Assembly: GCF_018326265.1 (NCBI RefSeq)
Contig: NZ_AP023360.1
Span: forward strand, 3,959,501-4,023,500
Direction of reading: 5' to 3'
DNA: 64,000 nt
Source: Catellatospora sp. IY07-71
GTDB lineage: Bacteria > Actinomycetota > Actinomycetes > Mycobacteriales > Micromonosporaceae
Position 1 is the first letter of the stretch. Every line of letters starts with the position of its first letter. Of the stretch, positions 47,422-56,774 are shown piece after piece. A program made the position numbers and the translations under genes. The notes beneath the pieces were generated by a model, which saw only the letters and a program-made list of their open reading frames with translations, was not told the DNA's origin and did no database searches.

Positions 47422-49095
47422 TCAGGGGCGGGCCGCGGGGGACCGCCCGCGATCGGTGCACACCGGCGGTGACATCACGGTCTGCTCGGCGCTGTACACG
47501 AGGGTGACGGTGACGCAGTAGTCACGCCGTGGGCTGAGGCCGGGCAGCGTGAACGTCTCCGTCCCGGCGGGCAGCGACTGCATGGCGCGCATCGGCTCAC
47601 CGGCCGGGGCCGCCGACAGCACCACCGCCGCGGCCACCCCGGCCGGGTACTGCCAGCTGACGCGCAGCTTCTCGCCCTCGTCGGCGAGGGTCAGCCCGGT
47701 CGCGGCCGGGGGCGCCGACGGCGGCGGCACCGAGGTGGCGGCGGCGGGCGGCGTCGGCTCGGCGTCCGGATCGGACCCGTCGGCCAGCAGGAACGCGCCT
47801 ACCAGCGCGGTGATGGCGACCAGCGCCGCGCACACGGCCAGCGCCGCCGCCCCCGCGCCGCGCCGCCTGCGCACGGGCGGGGAGTACGACGTGCGCAGGC
47901 CCGGCGGGGGCGTGGTCGGCACCGGGAACGGCAGATCCTGCCTGCTCGGCGCGGACCGGCCGGTCCGGTCCGGATACACCACCGGCACCTGCTGCCCGCC
48001 GAACCCGACGGTCGGACCGCTCCCCTCCGGCGGGCCGCCGTCGCGTGCCGTGCGCTGCTCCGGCCACGTGCGGTCGCGCATCCCGTGCTGCTCCGGCCAG
48101 TCGCCGGCCGGAGGCGTGTGCCGGTCGGGCCGGCTGCCGGTGGAGGGTGCGCCGCCCGTCGCGGGGTGGTGGCCGGATGCGTCCCCGGCGTCGGGGGACA
48201 ACGGGGCCTGACGGGTGCGGCGGATGCGCGCGGGGTCGTCGTACCGCTCGAAGATCTCGTCGTCGGGCCACTCGCCGGCGTCCCCGGCGGGGCCAGGGCC
48301 GGTGTGGTGCGGCCCCGGGATGAGGTCGTCCGGGTGGGGCACCAGCACCGGCAGCACGCCCGGCCCGGGGTCGGCAGCCCGCAGGCGCTGCTCCTCCGGC
48401 GGGGGCGTGCCGCAGCGGTGCTCGGCGTCGGCCGCGGCCCCCGTGGCGGCCTGCAGCAGCCGGTGCGTGTCGTCGTCGGCGGGCAGCCAGGCGGACTCCT
48501 CGCGGGCCTGCTCCAGCAGCTCGTGCGCCCGGTCGAGGTCGCCGCAGTCGCGCCACATCCCGGCCAGCCGGACGGTCATGCGTACGTTGACCGGATGTCC
48601 CGGGCCGTGCCGGGACACGTGCGCGGCGAGCGCCTCGGCGAGGTGGCGGCGCCCGTCGGCGCAGCTGCCGCGGGCGTGCTCGACCACGGCCGCGTCCGCG
48701 CGGGCGGCCAGCGTGCGGTCGGCGTCGGGTCCGTCGGCCCGCGACAGGTCGCGGATCAGGTCGTCGTAGACGTCGGCCGCCCGGTCCAGCGCACCGGTGC
48801 GGTGCAGGCAGACCGCCAGCACGCCGAGCGCGTGCAGGGTGCGCCGGTCCAGGTCGCCGTGCAGCGCCTGCGCGGCGGCGTGGGCGTACGCGGCCCAGCT
48901 GCGGGCCGCGTGCGGCTCGCCCAGGTGCAGCAGCACGCCGGCGTACAGCGCGGCGGTGTCGGCCTCGGCCGCGTCGGCGTGGCGCGGGTCCTGGTGCGCG
49001 AGCGCGAGCTGGTCCCGGAGCAGTTGCCGGGCAGCCGGGAAGTCGAGTCGGCGCACCAGCTCGCGTGCGCGGGCCAGCCGTCCCCCCTCAGGCAT
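47422..49095 (-). CDS. TPR-like N-terminal, single-pass membrane protein with FN3-like ectodomain
   Basis: The 557-residue protein has a tetratricopeptide-like helical region (about 1-220: ARSWAAYAHAAAQALHGD, GALDRAADVYDDLIRD, RMTVRLAGMWRDCGDLDRAHELLEQ), a long disordered Pro/Gly/Asp-rich linker (about 225-410), one membrane helix (AAALAVCAALVAITALVGAFLL) and an outer domain resembling fibronectin type III (about 470-555). The TPR part faces the cytoplasm. The role is unknown; such layouts occur in actinobacterial scaffold proteins. CACGAT-N7-ATG supports the 49095 start; an in-frame codon at 49104 is possible. Confidence 0.7.
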   Translation of the reverse strand: MPEGGRLARARELVRRLDFPAARQLLRDQLALAHQDPRHADAAEADTAALYAGVLLHLGEPHAARSWAAYAHAAAQALHGDLDRRTLHALGVLAVCLHRTGALDRAADVYDDLIRDLSRADGPDADRTLAARADAAVVEHARGSCADGRRHLAEALAAHVSRHGPGHPVNVRMTVRLAGMWRDCGDLDRAHELLEQAREESAWLPADDDTHRLLQAATGAAADAEHRCGTPPPEEQRLRAADPGPGVLPVLVPHPDDLIPGPHHTGPGPAGDAGEWPDDEIFERYDDPARIRRTRQAPLSPDAGDASGHHPATGGAPSTGSRPDRHTPPAGDWPEQHGMRDRTWPEQRTARDGGPPEGSGPTVGFGGQQVPVVYPDRTGRSAPSRQDLPFPVPTTPPPGLRTSYSPPVRRRRGAGAAALAVCAALVAITALVGAFLLADGSDPDAEPTPPAAATSVPPPSAPPAATGLTLADEGEKLRVSWQYPAGVAAAVVLSAAPAGEPMRAMQSLPAGTETFTLPGLSPRRDYCVTVTLVYSAEQTVMSPPVCTDRGRSPAARP

Positions 49096-49180
49096 GGCAC
49101 CCATCGTGCCCGCTCACCCACCACCTGTGAAGTCCCCAGATCAACACTCCTGACCCGACGGAGCGCCGCGCCCCGCCCAA

Positions 49181-49258
49181 GGTCATCCGACTTGCCTGGC
49201 ACATGGGCGTATGACGGCACGAGATACGCCCATGTGCCAGGCAAATCGAACGATCATG
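49181..49258. repeat. Family A palindrome, copy A4
   Basis: GACTTGCCTGGCACATGGGC pairs with GCCCATGTGCCAGGCAAATC, the CACA/TGTG arm type as in A1. It lies between two divergent genes, 85 bp from each start, where a terminator has no obvious use. Confidence 0.82.
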
Positions 49259-49341
49259 CCGGGGCGTGGCGGGGTGCGGCGCGGGCGGGGCGATCGGGCG
49301 GGCGGGTGGAGTGCTTGGCGGACGGTAGGGTCTGCGACCAC

Positions 49342-50199
49342 ATGGGCGAGGGGAGTGCGGCAGTGGGACGGGACGTGGCCGGGCTGACGGTGGCGGTGAC
49401 CGGGGCGGCCCGGGGGATCGGCGCGGCGGTGGCCGCGCGGCTGGCCGGAGCGGGCGCGCGCGTGGTGCTCGGTGACCTCGACCTCGCGGCGGCGGAGGCG
49501 ACGGCCGCGGCGCTGCCGGGTGAGTCGCGCGCGGTCGGGCTCGACGTCACCGAGCAGGACTCCGTGGACGCGTTCCTGGACGCCGCCGAGCAGGCGTACG
49601 GGCCGGTGGACGTGCTGGTCAACAACGCGGGCGTGATGTGGGTGGGCCCGTTCGGGGCGGAGCCGGAGCGGGCCGCGCGGCGGCAGTTCGACGTCAACGT
49701 GCACGGCGTCCGGCACGGCTTCCTGGCCGCCGTGCCGCGTATGCGCGCCCGTGGTCGCGGGCAGGTCGTCACCGTCGCGTCGGCGGCCAGCCGGATCAGC
49801 CCGCCGGGGGAGGCGACCTACGCCGCCACCAAGCACGCGGTGTACGGGTACGCCGCGGCCGTCCGCCAGGAGCTGCGCGGCACCGGCGTACACGTCAGCC
49901 TGGTCATGCCGTCGGTGGTGGAGACGGAGCTGGCGCTGGGTACGAGCCACGGCTCGGTGCCGCGGCTGCGTCCGGCCGACGTGGCCGCGGCGGTGGAGCG
50001 GGTGATCCGCCGTCCCCGGTTCGAGGTCTTCGTGCCGGGCCGGCTGGACCCGCTGACCCGGCTGCTGGCGCTGCTGCCGCAGGCCGGGCGGGATCTGGCG
50101 TACCGGCTGCTGGTGCCGGACCAGGTGGCGCTCGGCGACGGCGGGGCACGGGCGGCGTACCAGGTCGAGGCGGGCCTGTCCGAAGCGGACGGCCAATAG
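49342..50199 (+). CDS. Short-chain dehydrogenase/reductase
   Basis: The 285-residue classical SDR has VTGAARGIGAAVAARL, DVLVNNAGVMWVG, the catalytic Ser in VTVASAASR and YAATKHAVYGY (Tyr and Lys near 160). The C-terminal 60 residues (FVPGRLDPLTRLLALLPQ) are partly hydrophobic, as in membrane-associated ketoreductases. The substrate is unknown. TAGGGT lies ten bases before the ATG at 49342; a GTG at 49363 with GAGGGGAG upstream is an alternative start. It diverges from the TPR gene across palindrome A4. Confidence 0.87.
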   Translation: MGEGSAAVGRDVAGLTVAVTGAARGIGAAVAARLAGAGARVVLGDLDLAAAEATAAALPGESRAVGLDVTEQDSVDAFLDAAEQAYGPVDVLVNNAGVMWVGPFGAEPERAARRQFDVNVHGVRHGFLAAVPRMRARGRGQVVTVASAASRISPPGEATYAATKHAVYGYAAAVRQELRGTGVHVSLVMPSVVETELALGTSHGSVPRLRPADVAAAVERVIRRPRFEVFVPGRLDPLTRLLALLPQAGRDLAYRLLVPDQVALGDGGARAAYQVEAGLSEADGQ

Positions 50200-50212
50200 G
50201 GACATAACTCTT

Positions 50213-50247
50213 GTGACCTAGGTCACCTGGATATTACCCTTCGGTAA
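50213..50247. promoter_or_regulatory. Palindromes upstream of the GDSL esterase gene
   Basis: GTGACCTAGGTCAC (50213-50226) is a perfect 14-bp palindrome. TTACC-CTTC-GGTAA follows at 50234-50247, the same TTACC-N4-GGTAA form seen in the TetR operator region at 29252. Both lie between the SDR stop and the esterase start and could be regulator sites. Confidence 0.5.
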
Positions 50248-50303
50248 CCGCGTGCCCGCGCGGTATCAGGTTCCTCCTTCGTACCCCCGGAAGGCAGGCT
50301 CCC

Positions 50304-51128
50304 ATGCGTCTCGCGCGCCCGTCCCTCGCGCTCGCCGCCGGTCTGGCCGTGGCGCTGCTGTCGGCGACCCCGGCAGCCGCCGTCGGCCCCGTCCCCAACT
50401 CGATGGCCAGCATGGGTGACTCGATCACCCGTGGCTTCAACGCCTGCGGCTGGTACAGCGACTGCACCGACCGCTCCTTCAGCACCGGCGGCTACGCGTC
50501 GGTCAGCTCCCACTACCGGCGGATCCTCGCCAAGAACGCCGCCATCAGCGGCCGCAACTACAACCAGGCCAGGAGCGGCGCGAAGGCCGCCGACATGCCC
50601 GGCCAGGCGACGGCGGTGGTCGGCCGCAACGCCGACTACGTGACCATCCTGATCGGCGCCAACGACGCCTGCACCAGCTCCGAGGCGAGCATGACCTCGG
50701 TGGCCGGGTTCCGGGCGTCGATCGACACGGCGCTGGCCACGCTCAAGAGCGGCCTGCCGAACGCGCGCGTCGCGCTGATCTCGATCCCCGACGTGAAGCG
50801 GCTGTGGGAGGTCGGCAAGGGCTCCTCGTCCGCCCGCAGCGCCTGGTCGCTGTTCGGCATCTGCCAGTCGCTGCTGGCCAACCCGACCTCGACCACCGCC
50901 GCCGACGTGGCCCGGCGCGACCGGGTACGCCAGCGGGTGGTCGACTTCAACGCCCAGCTCGCGCAGGCCTGCGCGGCGTACGGGTCCAACTGCGACTTCG
51001 ACGACAACGCGGTGTTCAACTACCCGTTCGCGCTGTCGCAGGTGTCCACCTGGGACTACTTCCACCCGAACACCGCCGGCCAGGCCGTGCTGGCCCAGAT
51101 CTCCTACACCGCCGGCCACAACTGGTGA
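50304..51128 (+). CDS. Secreted SGNH/GDSL esterase-lipase
   Basis: The 274-residue protein has a signal peptide (1-26, ending AAAV), block I MASMGDSITRGF with the catalytic Ser, block III ILIGANDACTS and block V STWDYFHPNTAG with the Asp-His pair. It resembles the secreted GDSL esterases of Streptomyces that act on lipids or acylated polysaccharide. Six cysteines suggest disulphides outside the cell. AAGGCAGG lies a few bases before the ATG. It may deacylate plant polymers alongside the chitinase and cellulase genes (inference). A strong terminator follows. Confidence 0.9.
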   Translation: MRLARPSLALAAGLAVALLSATPAAAVGPVPNSMASMGDSITRGFNACGWYSDCTDRSFSTGGYASVSSHYRRILAKNAAISGRNYNQARSGAKAADMPGQATAVVGRNADYVTILIGANDACTSSEASMTSVAGFRASIDTALATLKSGLPNARVALISIPDVKRLWEVGKGSSSARSAWSLFGICQSLLANPTSTTAADVARRDRVRQRVVDFNAQLAQACAAYGSNCDFDDNAVFNYPFALSQVSTWDYFHPNTAGQAVLAQISYTAGHNW

Positions 51129-51136
51129 GCCGGGAG

Positions 51137-51171
51137 GAGGGCGCCCCACGGCACCGGGGCGCCCTCTTTTA
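51137..51171 (+). terminator. Rho-independent terminator with T-run
   Basis: GAGGGCGCCCC (51137-51147) pairs perfectly with GGGGCGCCCTC (51156-51166) and is followed by TTTTAT, the most classical intrinsic terminator in the window. It closes the esterase transcript. Confidence 0.93.
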
Positions 51172-51193
51172 TCTGCCAGAATCGACAACACTC

Positions 51194-51222
51194 TTTACTG
51201 TTAACCGTCTTTAAATTAGGGT
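51194..51222 (+). promoter_or_regulatory. Promoter of the chitinase gene
   Basis: TTTACT (51194-51199), a 17-bp spacer and TAGGGT (51217-51222) lie in an AT-rich island 112 bp before the chitinase start. The 5-prime leader that follows holds no obvious ORF. Confidence 0.55.
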
Positions 51223-51333
51223 TGCCGCAAGGCCCTCATGAGCGCTTGACCGTTCCTCACAGCTCGCCGTCGGGCGACGTGCTCCCCGAAGCCGTCGCCC
51301 GCCGCGCGCTCTCTGCGAAAGGACAACCGCGCC

Positions 51334-52911
51334 ATGAGAAGGTCCCTGCGGGCCGGTCTCGCCACGCTCGGCGTGGCATTGCTGGCCGGCGCCATCTCCC
51401 TCGTCGCGTCCTCGCCGGCCCACGCCGCGACCGCGACCTTCACCAAGGTCTCCAGCTGGGGCAGCGGGTACGAGGGCAAGTTCACCGTCACCAACAACTC
51501 CTCGTCGACCATCACCAGCTGGAACGTGCAGTTCGACCTGCCGTCCGGCACCACCATGGGCGTGTTCTGGGACGCCGCGGTGACCACGTCCGGCCAGCAC
51601 GTCACGGCCACCAACGTGGGCTGGAACGGCACCCTCGCCGCGGGCGCCTCGACCAGCTTCGGCTTCAACGCCAACGGCTCGGGCAACCCCACCAACTGCA
51701 CGGTCAACGGCACCAGCTGCACCGGCGGCACCCCGCCCAGCTCCTCGCCGCCGCCCGCGGGCGTGCCCGGCAAGCCCGGCAACCCGAGCGTCACCTCGGT
51801 CACCAACAGCTCCATCTCGCTGAGCTGGGGCGCCTCCACCGGCACCGTCACCGGCTACCGGGTGTACGAGGGCAGCACCGTGCGCGCCACCGTCACCGGC
51901 ACCTCCGCCACGCACAGCGGCCTGGGCACCTGCACCGCGCACACGTACACGATCAAGGCGTACAACAACAGCGGTGAGTCCGTGGCCAGCAACGCGGTCA
52001 CCGGCACCACCTCCGGCTGCCCCAGCGGCACCTTCAAGGGCGCCGCGCCGTACTACTACGTCGGCTGGGGCAACCCGCCCGCGCCGGCCACGGTCATGAA
52101 CGCCACCGGCATCAAGTGGTTCACCATGGCCTTCATCCTCTCCGGCGGCGGCTGCACGCCGGCCTGGGACGGCAGCCGGCCGCTGACCGGCGGCGCCGAC
52201 CAGAGCACCATCAACGCCATCCGCGCGGCGGGCGGCGAGATCGTGCCGTCGATCGGCGGCTGGAGCGGCAACAAGCTCGGCCCGAACTGCTCCTCGGCCG
52301 CGGCGCTGGCCGGGGCGTACCAGCAGGTCATCAACGCGTACAACCTCAAGGCGATCGACGTCGACATCGAGAACACCGACGAGTTCGAGAGCGAGGTCGT
52401 GCAGGACCGGATCCTGGGCGCGCTGAAGATCGTCAAGCAGAACAACCCCGGCCTCAAGACGATCATCACGTTCGGCACCACGACCACCGGCCCGAGCTAC
52501 TGGGGCACCCGCCTGATCAACCAGGCGGCGGCGCTGGGCGCGAACATCGACATCTTCACGATCATGCCGTTCGACTTCGGCGGCGGCGCGAACATGTACC
52601 AGAACACGGTCAACGCCGCGGTCGGCCTGCGCAACGCGCTCAAGACCGCGTTCGGCTGGAACGACGCGACGGCCAACGCCCACCTGGGCATCTCCGGCAT
52701 GAACGGCCTGTCCGACCAGCAGGAGCTGACCAGCACCGCCACCTGGACCCAGATCCGCGACTGGGCGAACGCCAACGCCATCGCCCGGCTGTCCTTCTGG
52801 TCCGTGAACCGCGACCGCGGTTGCGCGGGCGGCGGCGTCCAGTCCGCCTGCAGCGGCATCGCCCAGCCCGACTGGGAGTTCACCCGCATCACCGCCGGCT
52901 TCACCCGCTGA
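51334..52911 (+). CDS. Secreted GH18 chitinase with CBM2 and FN3 modules
   Basis: The 525-residue protein has a signal peptide (1-32), a CBM2-type module (about 33-130; VSSWGSGYEGKFTVTNNSS), a Pro-Ser linker, an FN3 domain (about 145-228) and a GH18 barrel (about 235-525). IVPSIGGWSGNK and the catalytic AIDVDIENTDEF (Asp-x-Asp-x-Glu) mark the active site, and IMPFDFGG follows. It cleaves chitin with retention of configuration. The leading Gly of the usual DGxDxDxE is replaced, as in some actinobacterial GH18 enzymes. AAAGGA lies ten bases before the ATG. Confidence 0.92.
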   Translation: MRRSLRAGLATLGVALLAGAISLVASSPAHAATATFTKVSSWGSGYEGKFTVTNNSSSTITSWNVQFDLPSGTTMGVFWDAAVTTSGQHVTATNVGWNGTLAAGASTSFGFNANGSGNPTNCTVNGTSCTGGTPPSSSPPPAGVPGKPGNPSVTSVTNSSISLSWGASTGTVTGYRVYEGSTVRATVTGTSATHSGLGTCTAHTYTIKAYNNSGESVASNAVTGTTSGCPSGTFKGAAPYYYVGWGNPPAPATVMNATGIKWFTMAFILSGGGCTPAWDGSRPLTGGADQSTINAIRAAGGEIVPSIGGWSGNKLGPNCSSAAALAGAYQQVINAYNLKAIDVDIENTDEFESEVVQDRILGALKIVKQNNPGLKTIITFGTTTTGPSYWGTRLINQAAALGANIDIFTIMPFDFGGGANMYQNTVNAAVGLRNALKTAFGWNDATANAHLGISGMNGLSDQQELTSTATWTQIRDWANANAIARLSFWSVNRDRGCAGGGVQSACSGIAQPDWEFTRITAGFTR

Positions 52912-52970
52912 CTCCCCGTCCCCAAACCCCCGGCCCGCGACCATCCCCCCGATGCGCGGGCCGGGTCCCC

Positions 52971-53050
52971 TTGATCCACCGACTTGCCAGGCAGATGGGC
53001 GAATCGCGCGTCAAGATACGCCCATCTGCCAGGCAACTCCAACGATCATC
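52971..53050. repeat. Family A palindrome, copy A5
   Basis: GACTTGCCAGGCAGATGGGC pairs with GCCCATCTGCCAGGCAACTC. This is the clean CAGA/TCTG arm type. It lies between co-directional genes (chitinase and MFS exporter), 60 bp after the chitinase stop. Confidence 0.82.
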
Positions 53051-53085
53051 GCGAAGCCGGAACACCGCGGCGGACCGGTATTTAG

Positions 53086-55107
<2,022 letters not shown>

Positions 55108-55191
55108 AAACACCGCGAACGAAGTGTGAACCGCGTCCGCTCCTCGGGATGATCATCGCGGTCGCCCCTGGTCACGTGGCACGCTGGCGGC

Positions 55192-55647
55192 ATGGATCTC
55201 ACCGGGCCGGCCGTGGCGGGCGTCGCGCTGTTCGCGGCGACCGCGTACGGGCTGGTCCACCGCCGCCGGGCGGGTACCGTCCGTGCCGTGCCCGCCGCAT
55301 CCGACACCCACGCCCCGCTGCTGGCCGAGCTGGGCGTACAGCCCGGCGCGGTGACCCTGCTCCAGTTCTCGTCGGCGTTCTGCGCCCCCTGCCGGGCCAC
55401 CCGCGTGATTCTCGCCGAGGTCGCCCGCGCCACGCCCGGGGTGGCCCACGTCGAGGTCGACGCGGAGAGCCGCCTGGACGCGGTCCGCGCCCTCGACATC
55501 TGGAAGACCCCCACCGTGCTGATCGTCGACGGGGAAGGGCGCATCGCGGGCCGTGCCCAGGGCACCCCCACCCGCGCCCAGGTGCTGGCCGCGATCGACC
55601 CGCTGCTGCCCGCCGAGCCTGTCCAGGCCGAGAGGAAGTCCGCATGA
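55192..55647 (+). CDS. Membrane-anchored thioredoxin-like protein
   Basis: The 151-residue protein has an N-terminal hydrophobic segment (about 5-20) and a thioredoxin fold with the active site SSAFCAPCRATR near residue 65 and the cis-proline in WKTPTVLIVD. It should reduce or transfer disulphides at the outer face of the membrane or in the cytoplasm, depending on anchor orientation. CACGCT lies six bases before the ATG. Its stop overlaps the DUF4395 gene by 4 bp, a pairing common in actinobacteria. Confidence 0.87.
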   Translation: MDLTGPAVAGVALFAATAYGLVHRRRAGTVRAVPAASDTHAPLLAELGVQPGAVTLLQFSSAFCAPCRATRVILAEVARATPGVAHVEVDAESRLDAVRALDIWKTPTVLIVDGEGRIAGRAQGTPTRAQVLAAIDPLLPAEPVQAERKSA

Positions 55648-56075
55648 TCGACCCCCGTGGTCCGCGCTTCGCCGCGGCGGTCACCACCGCTGTGATGGTC
55701 GTCGTGTTGCTCACCGGCTCCGGTTGGCTGGCGCTGGCGCAGGCGGCCGTCTTCGCGCTGACCGCGACCCGGCCGCGCCTCGGCACGTACGGACTGGTCT
55801 ACCGCACGCTGCTCGCGCCGCGGCTGGGCCCGCCCGCCGAGCTGGAGCCGCTGGCGCCGTTCCGGTTCGCGCAGGCGGTCGGCTTCGTCTTCGCCACCGT
55901 CGCCACGCTGGGCTACCTGCTCGGCTCGTCGGTGACCGGCGCGGTCGCGGCCGGGTTCGCGCTGGCCGCCGCCTTCCTCAACGCTGCTTTCGGCCTGTGC
56001 CTGGGCTGCGAGATGTTCCTGGCGTACCGCCGCCTCGTCGGCCGCCCGATGACCGTACGCGTCCCGGCGGCCTGA
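55644..56075 (+). CDS. DUF4395 membrane protein
   Basis: The 143-residue protein has four hydrophobic helices and the conserved FLNAAFGLCLGCEMFLAY near the C-terminus, where a CLGC pair lies in the membrane, the DUF4395 hallmark. Coupled to the thioredoxin-like gene through an ATGA overlap, it probably relays electrons or disulphides across the membrane to or from that protein, by analogy with DsbD/CcdA-type pairs (inference). Palindrome B2 follows. Confidence 0.88.
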   Translation: MIDPRGPRFAAAVTTAVMVVVLLTGSGWLALAQAAVFALTATRPRLGTYGLVYRTLLAPRLGPPAELEPLAPFRFAQAVGFVFATVATLGYLLGSSVTGAVAAGFALAAAFLNAAFGLCLGCEMFLAYRRLVGRPMTVRVPAA

Positions 56076-56110
56076 CCCGTCGCTTCGCCGACGCCGCCCG
56101 GCACCGGTGA

Positions 56111-56174
56111 AGATCGGTGTCTCGTGTCAGAAGGTGCAGCCTGGCCTTAGATTTCGACACGAAGCGGCGATCAT
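56111..56174. repeat. Family B palindrome, copy B2
   Basis: GATCGGTGTCTCGTGTCAGA and TTTCGACACGAAGCGGCGATC align with copy B1 over their length (shared GTCTCGTGTCA, GTGC, GACACGA) but the arms have drifted. It lies between co-directional genes. Confidence 0.65.
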
Positions 56175-56263
56175 GCCGGGGAGGCGGGGCGAGGTCTGCG
56201 GAAAGGTCGGGGTCTCCTGTTAGACACGCGGGGACCGGACATTCGACCTTGAGGAGCGGCGAC

Positions 56264-56713
56264 ATGGCGACACGGATCCAGGTGACGATCGACTGCGCGG
56301 ACCCGAACCGGCTGGTGGAGTTCTGGGCCGCCGCCCTGCACTATCGGCCCCAGCAGCCCCCGGAGGACCACCCGACCTGGAAGTCGTACTGGCTGAGCAA
56401 GGGCATCCCGGAGGACGAGCTGGAGGGGGCGGAGAACATCGACTCGATCGAGGATCCGGACGGCGTCGGCCCGCGCTTCTGGTTCCAGCAGGTCCCCGAG
56501 GCCAAGGCGGGAAAGAACCGCCTGCACCTGGACCTGTCCGTCAGCGGTGGCCGCACCGTCCCGGTGGAGACTCGCCGCGAGCGCGTGCACGCCGAGGCCG
56601 AGCGCCTCATCGCTCTGGGCGCCACCCGCCTGCGCATCCTCTACACCGAGGGCGTCGACCACTACGGCGAGACCCTCCAGGACCCCGAAGGCAACGAGTT
56701 CTGCCTCCACTGA
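56264..56713 (+). CDS. VOC-family (glyoxalase-like) protein
   Basis: The 149-residue protein has the vicinal-oxygen-chelate double beta-alpha fold: QVTIDCADPNRLVEFWAAAL opens the first half; LHLDLSVSGG and TLQDPEGNEFCLH carry His and Glu metal ligands in the second. It belongs to the glyoxalase-like single-domain group, whose members include resistance proteins and isomerases; the substrate is unknown. GAGGAG lies seven bases before the ATG. Repeat D6 directly follows the stop. Confidence 0.87.
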   Translation: MATRIQVTIDCADPNRLVEFWAAALHYRPQQPPEDHPTWKSYWLSKGIPEDELEGAENIDSIEDPDGVGPRFWFQQVPEAKAGKNRLHLDLSVSGGRTVPVETRRERVHAEAERLIALGATRLRILYTEGVDHYGETLQDPEGNEFCLH

Positions 56714-56766
56714 AAGGAAGGGCACCTTCTTCTACGGAATCCGAGAAGAAGGTGCCCTTCTTAACC
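56714..56766. terminator. Family D palindrome, copy D6
   Basis: GGAAGGGCACCTTCTTCT pairs with AGAAGAAGGTGCCCTTCTT, with TTAAC beyond. It lies between the stops of the convergent VOC and FHA-ABC genes. Confidence 0.87.
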
Positions 56767-56774
56767 CTCAGTGG

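Noticed and set aside
48085-50199. A 704-codon plus-strand frame ending in the SDR
   Set aside because: Everything before 49342 is antisense to the TPR/FN3 gene and translates palindrome A4; only the SDR part is real.
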